From: Nitrospirales bacterium
GTDB taxonomy: Bacteria; Nitrospirota; Nitrospiria; Nitrospirales; UBA8639
DNA: 54,960 nucleotides
Assembly: GCA_021604105.1 (NCBI GenBank)
Contig: BQIW01000021.1
Location: 1 to 54,960 of the forward strand
Direction: 5' to 3'
Below the pieces are notes generated by a model that was not told where the DNA came from, ran no database searches, and saw only the letters and a program-made list of their open reading frames with translations. The translations under genes were made by a program, and so were the position numbers. Within the stretch, counting starts at the first letter, position 1. Every line of letters begins with the position of its first letter. Below are positions 9,214 through 18,974 of this stretch, piece after piece.

Positions 9214-10275
9214 ATGTCAACCGTTGAATCTCCGATAACCATTGCCATTCTCGGGGCCGGCAAGGGGGGAACGGCCATGTTGGAATCCTTTCTAAATTTA
9301 CCCCATATCCGTCTCCTGGGTATTGCCGACACAAATCCTCACGCGCTGGGTTTTCAACTTGCCAGACTTCACAATATTCCGACAGTGTCTCACCCACTGA
9401 AGCTTATTCAGGAAGACAAGTTGAATTTGATAATTGACGTGACCGGGGATCCCATTCTTCCTTCATACATTACAGAGCACAAACACAGCGGAGCTGAAGT
9501 GCTTGGAGGGACCGCCGCCAAGGTTCTCTCAGAATTGATCCAGCATCAAACCATTATCCAAACACAACTGTTTCAATCGGAAAAGTTAGCCAGCATGGGA
9601 ACTTTTGCCTCAGGGATCGCCCATGACATTAATAACCCGCTGTATGTCATTTTGGCAATGGCCGAAGAAATTCAGGAGGAAACCAATCTCGATCGCATTC
9701 GACTCCATGCCGCCAGCATCCATGAAGCGGCTCAACGCATTCAAGCCATTTCACGAAATATTACTGATTATGTTCGCACCTCCAGTCATCAGGAACTCGA
9801 AACCATCGACCTCCATGCCAGACTGGATGAAGCCTTAAGCATTTCCCGATTTGCGACAAAATTTCGAGAAATCACCGTTCAGAAACACTACCAAAACGGC
9901 TTATCCGTCCAGGCGAAACCCGAAGAAATGCTCCAGGTATTCATCAATCTTATAACCAACGCCATTCATGCCATGGAAGAAAAAGGCAGCCTCACCATTA
10001 CCACCTCACATAGCAATGGAACGGTTCAGATTGCTATCAGCGATACCGGCTGTGGCATTTCGCCGGAACACCTCCCAAATATTTTCAATCCATTCTTTTC
10101 AACTAAACCTAAAGGCCAGGGGACGGGCCTCGGTCTCTATAACGTCAAAACAATTGTCAAAAAATATCATGGGGATCTTCAGGTCGAAAGTGAACAGGGG
10201 AAAGGCACCACGTTCCGACTGTCCTTTCCCACCTTTCCTCCTGCAGAAGATAAGGTGTCCGGTGGACAAATCTGA
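9214..10275 (+). CDS. Soluble histidine kinase with N-terminal NAD-type Rossmann domain
   Basis: A 353-residue protein with no membrane segment. The ATG at 9214 is set by AGGAGGGA at 9202-9209; an in-frame start at 9130 has no ribosome site. Residues about 8-110 look like an oxidoreductase-type nucleotide fold. They contain the glycine motif G14-A-G16-K-G-G19, and an acidic residue, D39, at the end of the second strand (LLGIADTNP), which usually favours NAD(H) over NADP(H). A VDVTGD-like strand follows. A short helix (about 115-130) joins it to a HisKA domain with the phosphoacceptor near residue 136 ([10 protein letters not shown]). Then comes an HATPase_c domain with N box ([10 protein letters not shown]), G1 (DTGCGI) and G2 (GTGLGLY). 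The catalytic part of a dehydrogenase is absent, so the first domain is probably a sensor of a dinucleotide or similar ligand (inference). The next gene overlaps its 3' end by 14 bases. Confidence 0.88.
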   Translation: MSTVESPITIAILGAGKGGTAMLESFLNLPHIRLLGIADTNPHALGFQLARLHNIPTVSHPLKLIQEDKLNLIIDVTGDPILPSYITEHKHSGAEVLGGTAAKVLSELIQHQTIIQTQLFQSEKLASMGTFASGIAHDINNPLYVILAMAEEIQEETNLDRIRLHAASIHEAAQRIQAISRNITDYVRTSSHQELETIDLHARLDEALSISRFATKFREITVQKHYQNGLSVQAKPEEMLQVFINLITNAIHAMEEKGSLTITTSHSNGTVQIAISDTGCGISPEHLPNIFNPFFSTKPKGQGTGLGLYNVKTIVKKYHGDLQVESEQGKGTTFRLSFPTFPPAEDKVSGGQI

Positions 10276-12733
10276 ACCTAAACCTGCCAAACGAAAAAAA
10301 GGACTGACCAAAAAACTGGTTCTGTCCATGCTGTTGGTCGGTGCCCTCCCCTTGATCATTGGACTCCTGTTGGCTTTCTACCAGGGCACACAGGAAATTC
10401 GGGAGGTCAATGGTTCCAGCTTTGAAGCTCTCGCAACAGAAACGGCCAGAAAGCTTGATCTAGTCATGGCAGATGAACTTGCTCGAACGGCCTTACTGAC
10501 AACCGATATCAAGATCATTGCAAAACTGGAACACACCCGCGACGCCCTCAGTGAGTTGACTCCACAGGAACTGGCTCTCACTCTACAATACGAACAAGAA
10601 GCCTGGAACGCCAAGGATCCCGACATCCTTCAAAGAATTCTGAAAGGACCCTTTGCCGAGATTCTACAACAACATGTGGGGGGAACCTTTATTGACCCGG
10701 GCCATCCCATTCCGGTGATTACCCGATCTGCTACACGTGGCTTATTTATTACCGATCATGCAGGACGGGTCGTGGCCAGCCTGGACTCCGACATTCCCTA
10801 CCTTCACCGGGAGGAAGTGTGGTGGAAAGGAGCATTCCACAATGGCGTCGGTCAACCGTATATAGGCGAGATAGCGTTTGATTCACTACGGGGAGTCTAT
10901 ACGTTTACTCTCGCGCTACCAATCATGGATAGCTTGCGGTATGAAGCCATCGGCGTCCTGCATCGGATTTATGACGCCAAGGAATTCTTTGCCCCCTCCA
11001 TCGACATTATTCGATTTGGCAAAACCGGTCATGTCATGCTCATTGACAGCCGTGGCGTCGTCCTGAGCTGCCCGATCCTTCCGACCGGGACCTCAATTAG
11101 TGACACCCGCCTTATTCCCCTCGTCACACCCCTGCATGCCGGATGGACTCCAGCCCCAAGCGATGGGCATGGGGGCACTGCAGCCTCCATCATTGGATTC
11201 GCTCCCTTGAGCAATACCAATCAGATTACCCAATCCTCTACCGGCCAGACCTGGCATATGTTTGTCTGGCAGTCATCTGGGGAGGTCTTTGCCCCCATAG
11301 AGCACTTTTTTAAATGGACGGCAGCTTTTGGATTACTCGGAGTGGCGCTGCTCGTCACATTGGGATATATCGCAGCCAATCGGATTGCCGCACCCATTCG
11401 TCGTCTTCAGGAAGCTGCCCGGCAAATCGGCAGAGGAGAATATCGCGAGCCCATTATCTTGTCCACTGGAGACGAGATTGAGGAATTGGCCGATGAGGTC
11501 AATCGCATGAACCAACAACTGGCTTCACAGTTCGCCGGACTGGAAAGCCAAGTTGAGTTGAAAACCCAGGAAGTGAAATACCTTGAGGAGTCCACTATAA
11601 AAATTCTGGATAATGTGCCTGACCCGGTCCTCATGATTGGTCCGGACGAACACATCGAATATTTGAATAAGGCCTCGAAAGAAGCCTTCGCCGCCACGAA
11701 CGGCGAGATCATCGGCACCCCACTGTTTCAAATTTTCTCCTTGGACCCTGCGACACAAGACCGCCTTAAACAAGAAATGCATGCGGTCCAGGTTATGGAA
11801 CCTCTATCTTCAGACAATACGAAGACCGATCCATCCAAAACCTCGCTACAAGATCCTCTGATTCCCACGAATTGGGCCCACTCAGGCACTAATCGCCAGG
11901 AAATTCGGATTAATCAGCGAACGTTCCGGTACCGTTGGTTTGGTGTTCAGTCCCGACCAGGAAGGGGGCCAAGTGCCGGATTGGTATTACGAGATACGAC
12001 GGAGGAAAGTATCCTACAGGACCGGGTCATCCAAGGGGAAAAACTTGCAAGTTTGGGCGTTCTCAGTGCCGGAATTGGGCATGAGCTCAATAACCCTTTA
12101 GTCGGAGTCATTGGATTAGGTGAAGCGATACAAGAGGAGACCAACCCTGAGCAAATCAAAGAATATGCCAGGGGCATCGTCCAACATGGAAAACGTATGG
12201 CTTCCGTCGTCCGAGACTTTACCGGTCAATCCGGAGAAAAATTGACTGAAGGCCAAACGCTCATTAACCTCAATGAACTGTTAGAGCAATCTCTGGCTAC
12301 CGTTAAGGAACTCTTCCCATCAGTCTCGGTAGAAATCCAGACTCACCTGGGGCCCATTCCGCTCATTCAGGGAAAAGCTTTGGAACTCGGGCAGGTCTTT
12401 ACCAACATCATCACCAATGCGTTTCAAGCAATGAAAGAAGGTGGGAAGCTTGATATTTCAACGGAAACGTCGGGACATGATTTGGAAATCCGCATTAACG
12501 ACACGGGGCCCGGCATCGCCCCAACACATCTGCCTAGAGTCTTTGATCCATTTTTTACAACTAGGGGGCAGGGAGAAGGATCTGGCCTGGGACTCACCGT
12601 GGCCTATCGAATTATCAATAAATTAGGTGGACATATTCGAATGGAAAGTGAAGAGAGCCAGGGGACGACCTGCTTGATTACCTTACCCGTCTCGAATATC
12701 CACCTGGCCAAGGAAAGGAGTTCAACATCATGA
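10262..12733 (+). CDS. Membrane sensor histidine kinase, Cache-HAMP-PAS-HisKA-HATPase
   Basis: An 823-residue inner-membrane kinase. The GTG start at 10262 lies inside the end of the preceding kinase gene, with AAGGTG just upstream; other in-frame starts lie deep in that gene or inside the membrane segment. A membrane segment (about residues 19-41) is followed by a large periplasmic Cache-type domain (about 45-345). A second membrane segment (about 350-372), HAMP (about 373-425), coiled coil and PAS (about 437-560) come next. The HisKA phosphoacceptor is near residue 604 (GIGHELNNP), and the HATPase_c domain has N box (ITNAFQAMKE), G1 (DTGPGI) and GSGLGL G2. There is no receiver domain. It is co-transcribed with the Rossmann kinase before it and the haem protein after it (ATGA overlap), so an extracytoplasmic redox or small-molecule signal is plausible. 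Confidence 0.9.
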   Translation: MDKSEPKPAKRKKGLTKKLVLSMLLVGALPLIIGLLLAFYQGTQEIREVNGSSFEALATETARKLDLVMADELARTALLTTDIKIIAKLEHTRDALSELTPQELALTLQYEQEAWNAKDPDILQRILKGPFAEILQQHVGGTFIDPGHPIPVITRSATRGLFITDHAGRVVASLDSDIPYLHREEVWWKGAFHNGVGQPYIGEIAFDSLRGVYTFTLALPIMDSLRYEAIGVLHRIYDAKEFFAPSIDIIRFGKTGHVMLIDSRGVVLSCPILPTGTSISDTRLIPLVTPLHAGWTPAPSDGHGGTAASIIGFAPLSNTNQITQSSTGQTWHMFVWQSSGEVFAPIEHFFKWTAAFGLLGVALLVTLGYIAANRIAAPIRRLQEAARQIGRGEYREPIILSTGDEIEELADEVNRMNQQLASQFAGLESQVELKTQEVKYLEESTIKILDNVPDPVLMIGPDEHIEYLNKASKEAFAATNGEIIGTPLFQIFSLDPATQDRLKQEMHAVQVMEPLSSDNTKTDPSKTSLQDPLIPTNWAHSGTNRQEIRINQRTFRYRWFGVQSRPGRGPSAGLVLRDTTEESILQDRVIQGEKLASLGVLSAGIGHELNNPLVGVIGLGEAIQEETNPEQIKEYARGIVQHGKRMASVVRDFTGQSGEKLTEGQTLINLNELLEQSLATVKELFPSVSVEIQTHLGPIPLIQGKALELGQVFTNIITNAFQAMKEGGKLDISTETSGHDLEIRINDTGPGIAPTHLPRVFDPFFTTRGQGEGSGLGLTVAYRIINKLGGHIRMESEESQGTTCLITLPVSNIHLAKERSSTS

Positions 12734-13332
12734 CAAACGTACGAAAGAGCAGGAACGGCTTGTCTATGGCATTTCTGGCCATTCTCTTCATTGGAATAGG
12801 CTTTTCTTCATCTCTTCAAGCAAGTGATTCCAACGCCATGAAAAATCTATCCCCGGAGAAAGTGGCAGACTTCATTCATTCCATCGTTGAGGCGGACCGG
12901 CACGTCTACACGACCCATATCGTAAAGAGAATGCAGGACCAAGGCGTCGTGGTGGCACGAGAAGATTGGGAAAACAAAAACGCCATTCCCCTTCCAGCAC
13001 AGTTTCTCCATATTTCCAGCAAATTGGTTGCGGAATCAGGACACGGCATTCGATTCCGTTTAATTAGTCTGTGGCCAATATATCGAAGAAATGGACCTGC
13101 AACGGACTTCGAACGAAAAGCCCTGGAACAACTTTCGCTCAACTCAGATACGCCTCGACGTGGAATTGTTTCCACGGGGAAAAAACGCTTATTTCAGGCC
13201 ATTTATGCTGACAAAGCGATAAACGATACCTGTACGACATGCCATAATGCTCACCCCTTAAGCCCCAAGCGTGACTTCAGAAAAGGCGACGTCATGGGGG
13301 CCATTGTCATCACCATTCCCCTGGAGGACTAA
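12730..13332 (+). CDS. Periplasmic c-type haem sensor protein, Tll0287-like (DUF3365)
   Basis: A 200-residue protein whose ATG overlaps the kinase stop codon (ATGA). It has a signal peptide (basic start, hydrophobic core about residues 13-28, cleavage after LQA near 32). A single CxxCH haem-attachment motif lies at C168-T-T-C171-H172. The PIYRRNGPATDFERKAL and VMGAIVITIPL elements match the Tll0287-like / DUF3365 fold as I know it. In other bacteria this domain is usually the built-in sensor part of kinases, cyclases or diguanylate cyclases. Here it is free-standing and directly follows a Cache kinase. The likely reading is a periplasmic redox, oxygen or NO sensor subunit acting on that kinase; this partnership is inferred from gene order only. 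Confidence 0.85.
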   Translation: MTNVRKSRNGLSMAFLAILFIGIGFSSSLQASDSNAMKNLSPEKVADFIHSIVEADRHVYTTHIVKRMQDQGVVVAREDWENKNAIPLPAQFLHISSKLVAESGHGIRFRLISLWPIYRRNGPATDFERKALEQLSLNSDTPRRGIVSTGKKRLFQAIYADKAINDTCTTCHNAHPLSPKRDFRKGDVMGAIVITIPLED

Positions 13333-13428
13333 CTCCCGGCACAGGTTTCCCACAAGCTCCATTTTCACACATGCATAGTACGCTTCCCCTGTTTCACGTA
13401 TGATTTCAATCTCCGTTATGACAAGGAA

Positions 13429-14934
13429 TTGGTAGGAAACTTGTTACGATCTCCCATTGCCCAATTTTTGATAGGACTCATTCTCACGACTCCTGCTTGG
13501 GGCTTTGACCATCAGCCCTCACTTTTTTCCTCCGTCCCTGTGGTTATTGGGAATATCATACAGGACATTCGCGAACTGAGCCATCCAGTGTATCAAGGTC
13601 GGCAGGCCGGCACGCATGGTAGCTTGCAATCGGCCGACTATCTGGTTGATCGCTTCAAATCCCTCGGCTTACAACCGGCTAGCCACTTCTCAAAACAAGA
13701 ACAGGATAGTAATTGGTTTCAACAACGGTCCATGAACGCGGTTCAATTGCTGGAGCCATCCACCATCACCCTTTCCATCATTCACGCGAACCGGCCGTCA
13801 ATGACCATGACACTTATTCCAGGTCAAGAGTTTCTGCCAATCTTGGATTCTCCTTCAACCAGAACCATAGCCAGAGTCGTCTTTGTGGGATACGGCATTG
13901 TCGACCCGGCACGCGGAATAGATGAGTATCAGGGAATGAATGTCGACAATCGCATCGTCCTATTTCTCCGGGGAAAACCCCCTTCCTACCCTGGGTGGGT
14001 CAGCCATGAAGAAAAAGTGGCCATCGCCAAAGAACGAGGCGCGGTAGGCTATTTAACGACAACCGGTCCACTGCTTGGTCGTTATGAAGCACGCAAAGGT
14101 CTGGGGCAGGCTCCTTTGGCAATCTATGGGGAAACTCCCGATAACCGCCCCATCCCCGGGGCATGGATACATGGGAAAATTCTTGACCAGGCCTTAAAAG
14201 TAACCAATGACTCGCTCGAAGCCCTGCAACATGCCGCCAACGATATCGGGACTTTTCGTAACAGCCCACTTCCGCTTCTGGTCCAATTCCTGTGGGAAAG
14301 CCAAAGTCAGCCAGGAACGCTGACCAATGTCATCGGCATGTTACCGGGTCGCGATCAAAACCTACGCAAAGAATTCATTCTCATCGGTGCGCATCGCGAC
14401 CACTTTGGCCAGCAATCCGGCTTGCTTTTTCCTGGAGCCGATGACAATGCATCCGGAACATCCGTGATGTTGGAATTAACCAGGATGCTCTCTCAACGCA
14501 CCACCGCACCTAAACGGACCGTTCTCTTCCTGTCTTTTGACGGAGAAGAACGAGGTCTACTGGGATCGACGCTCTATGTCAGCAATCCTGCCGTTCCCTT
14601 GGCTCAAACGGTCGCCATGCTTAATCTTGATCATCTAGGAGCGGGGGATGGAAAACTGACGGTTGGAGTCACTCGAATGGATAAGAACCTGGCTCAGCAA
14701 GCAGCCGACCGGGTGGGAGTAGGCGACGATATTCAAATGTATGGATATTTCCCAGGGGGCGATCATGTCCCTTTTTTTGAGGCCGGGGTGCCGACCGTGA
14801 CAGTTGTCAGCAGCGGCAGGCACCCCCATTTTCATCAGCCATCTGATACCCTGGAGTCCATTCAACCCGCAAATTTGGCGATCGCTACCAAATTTCTCTT
14901 TTCACTGATTTCCCTGTTAGCTGACAAGCCGTAA
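13429..14934 (+). CDS. Exported M28-family metallopeptidase with PA-like insert
   Basis: A 501-residue zinc peptidase (aminopeptidase-like). No ATG fits; the start is TTG at 13429 or TTG at 13441, which has AGGA a few bases before it. The hydrophobic N-terminus (PIAQFLIGLILTTPAWG) is a signal peptide. About residues 120-270 form a PA-like insert (GYGIVDPARG, GAVGYLTT). The catalytic domain carries the M28 two-metal set: H322/D324 (GAHRDHFG), D338/D339 (GADDNASG), the E373-E374 pair (FDGEERGLLGS), D401 (NLDHLG) and H469 (HPHFHQPSDTLE). It is expected to trim peptides in the periplasm. A hairpin (TGAC...GTCA, 14922-14945) spans the stop codon but has no T-tract. The gene is 96 bases after the haem sensor on the same strand and may share its transcript. 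Confidence 0.87.
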   Translation: MVGNLLRSPIAQFLIGLILTTPAWGFDHQPSLFSSVPVVIGNIIQDIRELSHPVYQGRQAGTHGSLQSADYLVDRFKSLGLQPASHFSKQEQDSNWFQQRSMNAVQLLEPSTITLSIIHANRPSMTMTLIPGQEFLPILDSPSTRTIARVVFVGYGIVDPARGIDEYQGMNVDNRIVLFLRGKPPSYPGWVSHEEKVAIAKERGAVGYLTTTGPLLGRYEARKGLGQAPLAIYGETPDNRPIPGAWIHGKILDQALKVTNDSLEALQHAANDIGTFRNSPLPLLVQFLWESQSQPGTLTNVIGMLPGRDQNLRKEFILIGAHRDHFGQQSGLLFPGADDNASGTSVMLELTRMLSQRTTAPKRTVLFLSFDGEERGLLGSTLYVSNPAVPLAQTVAMLNLDHLGAGDGKLTVGVTRMDKNLAQQAADRVGVGDDIQMYGYFPGGDHVPFFEAGVPTVTVVSSGRHPHFHQPSDTLESIQPANLAIATKFLFSLISLLADKP

Positions 14935-15129
14935 GCAGGCTGTCATCCGCAGCTTCCCACAAAGGATCTGTGCCCAGAGTGAAGGTAGCTGGCGTTTGTC
15001 AAATCCTTTCAGAAAAATGGTCGGATCTTTCCGATTGGTTTACCATGATATGGCCTTACCAAACTTTACCTTCTCCTACAATTCTCACAGGGAACATGCA
15101 GACTATTACCATACATTTCCCGCTGTCCT

Positions 15130-15768
15130 TTATTCTTTTTCTTGTTTCACTCTTTCGGCGGTCTTTTCTTTGATCACTTCAATTTCCAGAATGATTTCGA
15201 CCTCATCACCCACCAACATTCCACCACTATCTAATAGTTTGCTGAATTTCATGCCGAAATCCTTTCGGTTCAGCGTGCCGCCGGCAGTGAAGCCAGCCCG
15301 TGTATTGCCCCAAGGATCCTGAGCGACCCCATTAAACGTCCCGACCAAGGCGATCTCTTTGGTGACGCCCAACAAAGTCAAATCTCCGACGGCGGTGTAG
15401 TCGTCTCCGGTTTTCTTGTAACTTTTCATGGTATAAGTCATAGTCGGAAACTTTTGAACGTCAAAAAAGTCCGGGCTTCGTAAATGCTCATCCCGTTTCT
15501 GATGATCCGTCGTAACCGAGGAGGTCTGGATGACCGCTTCAATGGTTTTAAATTCCTTCTCCTCTGCGTCCATCTCAACGATTCCTGAATACTCGGTAAA
15601 CTTGCCATTGGTTTTGGACACCACCATATGGGCAACTTGAAATCCAACCCTGGAATGATCATGGTCCAGTTTCCATTTTGCCATTTCTGCAATCGAAGCG
15701 GTAATAAACCCAAAACCAACGATCAGAACTGCTCCAATCCCAAAACACACTTTCGAAACCTTCCGCAT
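15130..15768 (-). CDS. YceI-family periplasmic lipid-binding protein
   Basis: A 212-residue protein. The start at 15768 is chosen because AGGAGG lies 8 bases upstream and the product then begins with a normal signal peptide (MRKVSK, hydrophobic core, cleavage near TASIAE). The mature part has the YceI pattern: WKLDHDHSRVGFQVAHMVV at the start, GKFTEYSG, the repeated (K/R)DEHLRSPDFFDV element, and the TLLGVTKEI and GTLNRKDFGM blocks. YceI proteins are lipocalin-like barrels that bind polyprenoid lipids; some are tied to acid or osmotic stress. The C-terminus is unusually charged (KEKTAERVKQEKE). It is convergent with the M28 peptidase and lies 109 bases after the DsbA-like gene on the same strand. 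Confidence 0.9.
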   Translation of the reverse strand: MRKVSKVCFGIGAVLIVGFGFITASIAEMAKWKLDHDHSRVGFQVAHMVVSKTNGKFTEYSGIVEMDAEEKEFKTIEAVIQTSSVTTDHQKRDEHLRSPDFFDVQKFPTMTYTMKSYKKTGDDYTAVGDLTLLGVTKEIALVGTFNGVAQDPWGNTRAGFTAGGTLNRKDFGMKFSKLLDSGGMLVGDEVEIILEIEVIKEKTAERVKQEKE

Positions 15769-15877
15769 CACATAACCTCCTGTGCAATTTGAAGACATAC
15801 TGTTTGTATGGTCTTCGTTCATGAATAACCAACAGGACATGACCTAGGAATCATCCATCCTATGCTCCGAGAATGAT

Positions 15878-16531
15878 CTATACGACCAACGAACTGCCCT
15901 TGCCGGAAGCTGAACCATCCAGCCATTCGTCAATGAGTGAAATCATCACCCCTGTAGGTTGATACCCCTGCGTCAATCTGATGTGGTCATTACCATTTTG
16001 CCCAAGCAGCGCCGGGAAACCACTCACTCCCAATTGGCGAGCCCGATCAAACTCCTGCCAGATCGATTGTTTGATCCCAGAATCATAAAACCATTCCAAA
16101 AACCTGCCTTGATCAATACCCTGAGTACCGGCAAGATTCGCCAAAATCTCTGGGTGCGTGACATCTGTGTTTTTCACGTAAAATGCTTCCTGCACAGTAT
16201 TCAAAAACACAAGTTCTTTATCCGGAGCCAATTGCCGAACCACCATCATCGCTCGTGATGGCGGTTCGGTGTCATACATGAACGAAGGGTCCGGATTAAA
16301 ATTAAAGTTAAATGGCTGACCGGTTCGTTCATGGACCGCATGCCAATGGCTGAGAATATAGGCACGCCGTCCCTCATCAAACCGTTCAGTATTGCCGGGG
16401 CGCAAACCACCCAACAATACCTTGATCGGGACCCGATCGCAATATCGCCGAACAATTTCGTCAATGACTGGTGAAAACCCCCAGCACCACGAACACATGG
16501 GATCAACCACATAGATAAGCGATTTCACCAT
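15878..16531 (-). CDS. DsbA-family (FrnE/SpxH-like) thioredoxin-fold protein
   Basis: A 217-residue protein starting at the ATG at 16531 (a GTG three bases upstream is also possible). There is no signal peptide, so it is cytosolic. The active site C13-S-W-C16 follows the first strand (IYVVDPMCSWCWGFSP), as in FrnE- and SpxH/YjbH-like DsbA relatives. A helical insert follows, and the cis-proline strand is VSGFPALL in the last quarter. Relatives act as disulfide oxidoreductases or isomerases, or as adaptors for ClpXP, and are often linked to oxidative stress. It is transcribed away from the sigma-54 activator at 16840 and ahead of YceI. Which role applies here cannot be told from the sequence. 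Confidence 0.87.
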   Translation of the reverse strand: MVKSLIYVVDPMCSWCWGFSPVIDEIVRRYCDRVPIKVLLGGLRPGNTERFDEGRRAYILSHWHAVHERTGQPFNFNFNPDPSFMYDTEPPSRAMMVVRQLAPDKELVFLNTVQEAFYVKNTDVTHPEILANLAGTQGIDQGRFLEWFYDSGIKQSIWQEFDRARQLGVSGFPALLGQNGNDHIRLTQGYQPTGVMISLIDEWLDGSASGKGSSLVV

Positions 16532-16839
16532 CACGTCTACTACCTGGCTCCCTCGGTGGCCTGCCCGGACATACCCAACCGTTTATGACCCAACAAATGA
16601 AATCAAAATACTTTACCACAACGGCTATATGAAACTTATCAATTTTCCCTCAAGGTTTCTTTTAAATTTCATGTAGCTTCGTGCATATCTGAAGCACCGT
16701 CTGGCAACTCCCTCCCCTTCGGAACGAACGCTCTACTATTGTAGCCTGTGAAATTGCAGCATCCTCGAACCTATACCCGCCCAATCTTTACACTCCTCAA
16801 ACCAATGGATCATAATAAGGTTCTTATTTGGGAGACGCT

Positions 16840-18777
16840 ATGCTGGGATCCCATCACGATCCGTTAACGAACCTCAACGAAGAGACTGCACTCCGAACTA
16901 TCCTGGAGGGCACGGCCACTGTCACAGGCGAACGATTCTTTGAAGCCCTGGTGGAAAACCTGGCCAAAGCCTTACATACCCATGCCGCCTGGGTCACGGA
17001 ATATTTTCCGGAATCCCGACGAATGAAAGCCCTAGCGTTTTATTTAGAGGGCAACTTCCTCAAAAATTGGGAAATGGATATTGCCGGGACTCCGTGCGAG
17101 CACGTTATCGAGCAAGTCCGACTCATTCATTTCCCAGACAACTTATTAAATCTCTTTCCCATTGATCCCGATATCGTCGGCATGAAGGCAGCCAGCTATA
17201 TGGGTCTCCCACTTGTCGATTCGATCGGAAATATCCTTGGGCATCTGGCGGTCATGGATACCAGACCCATGCCGGCGGAACCGCGGGTGCAGACGATTGT
17301 TCGAATTTTTGCATCAAGAGCGAGTGCCGAACTCCAGCGCATCCACGCAGAATCCGCGACACGTGAACGTGAACAAAAGTTGCGGCGATTTGTGGACAGT
17401 GCCATGGATGCCATTATTGAATTAGATGAAGATCTTGGAGTAACCCGAATCAATCCGGCTGCCGAAAAGGTGTTCAAATGTAAAGCCACTCATTTGTTTG
17501 GTAAGAATTTTCCCCAATTTCTTTCCCAAAAAGACTCCGAGAAATTACGGCTTCTTATCCAAGATCTCAGCACGAAACCTGCAGGCCAGCGATCTCTCTG
17601 GATTTCAGGTGGATTCACAGCCATCCGCGCCGACGGTTCGGAATTTCCCGCAGAAGCCACGCTTTCCCAATTTCACATGGATGGACGGATCTATTACAGC
17701 CTGATTCTTCGTAATGTGAATGAACGACTGGAAGCGGAACAAAAAATTCGGTCCCTCACGATTGAAAAGGAATTCCTCAAAGAAGAGTTACATGAACTCC
17801 AACATTTTGGGGAAATTTTAGGGAATAGTCCTGCCTTGATGCACGTCCTTCGGGACATCCAACAGGTGGCAGATACCGACGCCACCGTGCTCATTACGGG
17901 CGAAACCGGAACCGGCAAAGAAGTGATGGCCCGCGCCATTCATGCGAACAGCCGGCGGCGCGAACATCCATTTATCAAAGTGAACTGCGCCGCAATTCCT
18001 GCGACCTTGATCGAAAGTGAATTTTTTGGACATGAACAAGGGGCTTTTACCGGGGCCACGAAAAAACGGGAGGGGCGATTTACATTAGCCGACCGCGGGA
18101 CCATTTTTTTAGATGAAATCGGCGAACTGCCTTTGGATCTTCAAGGGAAACTGTTGCGCGTTCTTCAGGAAGGGGAGTTCGAACCGGTCGGGAGTTCTCA
18201 CACCAAAAGAGTGAAGGTTCGGGTTCTCGCGGCCACAAACCGTGATTTACAGAAGGACGTCCAGGAAGGAAGATTCCGCGAAGATCTCTACTATCGACTC
18301 AATGTCTTTCCCATTCATCTCCCACCGCTTCGAACACGAGGTGAGGATGTGGTCCTGCTGGCTGCCTCATTTGTTCAGCACTTTGCCCAACGGATGGGTC
18401 GTACCGTGACTCCACTATCTCCGGATGCGCTGGAACGCCTCAAAGCGTACCATTGGCCGGGAAATGTTCGTGAATTGCAAAACGTGATCGAGCGGGCAGT
18501 CATTACTACACAAAACGGCCAATTGAATCTTGATCGTGCCCTCCCCGAGGCTAAAGGGACCCCTTCTTCGACTCATGAAAGCGTCAAACAGGAGTCTCCC
18601 ACTTGCATTCGAACCATTCAGGAAATTCAAAATTTTGAACGTCAAAACATTCTGCTGGCCCTTGAACAACGCGGGTGGAAAGTATCAGGTGAACAGGGAG
18701 CTGCCAAACTTCTTGGCATGAACTCTTCAACCCTTGCATCTCGTATGAAAACTTTGGGCATTACTCGCGCAAAATAA
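16840..18777 (+). CDS. Sigma-54-dependent activator, GAF-PAS-AAA+-Fis HTH
   Basis: A 645-residue transcription activator. The ATG at 16840 has GGGAG 5 bases before it; a TTG at 16828 is less likely. A GAF domain (about residues 15-175) carries a TPCEHV element with a single Cys that is shared with the hybrid kinase at 26839. A PAS domain follows (about 185-300). A short coiled coil leads to the AAA+ domain (about 320-560), with Walker A GETGTGKE, the sigma-54 contact loop GAFTGA, Walker [10 protein letters not shown] and the [13 protein letters not shown] region. The C-terminal Fis-type helix-turn-helix is [22 protein letters not shown]. There is no receiver domain, so it probably responds directly to a ligand or redox signal through GAF/PAS, as NorR- or FhlA-type activators do. 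The OsmC gene just downstream has a sigma-54 promoter and is the obvious target. Confidence 0.95.
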   Translation: MLGSHHDPLTNLNEETALRTILEGTATVTGERFFEALVENLAKALHTHAAWVTEYFPESRRMKALAFYLEGNFLKNWEMDIAGTPCEHVIEQVRLIHFPDNLLNLFPIDPDIVGMKAASYMGLPLVDSIGNILGHLAVMDTRPMPAEPRVQTIVRIFASRASAELQRIHAESATREREQKLRRFVDSAMDAIIELDEDLGVTRINPAAEKVFKCKATHLFGKNFPQFLSQKDSEKLRLLIQDLSTKPAGQRSLWISGGFTAIRADGSEFPAEATLSQFHMDGRIYYSLILRNVNERLEAEQKIRSLTIEKEFLKEELHELQHFGEILGNSPALMHVLRDIQQVADTDATVLITGETGTGKEVMARAIHANSRRREHPFIKVNCAAIPATLIESEFFGHEQGAFTGATKKREGRFTLADRGTIFLDEIGELPLDLQGKLLRVLQEGEFEPVGSSHTKRVKVRVLAATNRDLQKDVQEGRFREDLYYRLNVFPIHLPPLRTRGEDVVLLAASFVQHFAQRMGRTVTPLSPDALERLKAYHWPGNVRELQNVIERAVITTQNGQLNLDRALPEAKGTPSSTHESVKQESPTCIRTIQEIQNFERQNILLALEQRGWKVSGEQGAAKLLGMNSSTLASRMKTLGITRAK

Positions 18778-18853
18778 TTCCTGCACGTTTTCTACCCATT
18801 TCTTTTCAATTCTTTCCGATTCCCTTACAGGATTTTTCCAGAATTTTATTGTA

Positions 18854-18923
18854 TTTGCGAATTTTCGCAAATTCATCATATGAAATTTCGCAATTCGTCA
18901 AATTTCACGAGCGAATTTCCCGC
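18854..18923 (+). promoter_or_regulatory. Palindromic upstream activating sites for the sigma-54 activator
   Basis: A perfect 18-base dyad, TTTGCGAATTTTCGCAAA (18854-18871), is followed by a degenerate inverted copy near 18886-18904. A further partial copy lies at 18911-18923 (GCGAATTTCCCGC against GCGAATTTTCGC in the dyad). They sit 50-120 bases upstream of the -24/-12 promoter, which is where bacterial enhancer-binding proteins bind. The activator gene ends 76 bases before the first site. That the Fis HTH of that activator binds here is inference. Confidence 0.65.
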
Positions 18924-18974
18924 CATCTGTTATTTCAAGACATTGTTTTTATTATTTTTTTAAGACTTTTCAGC

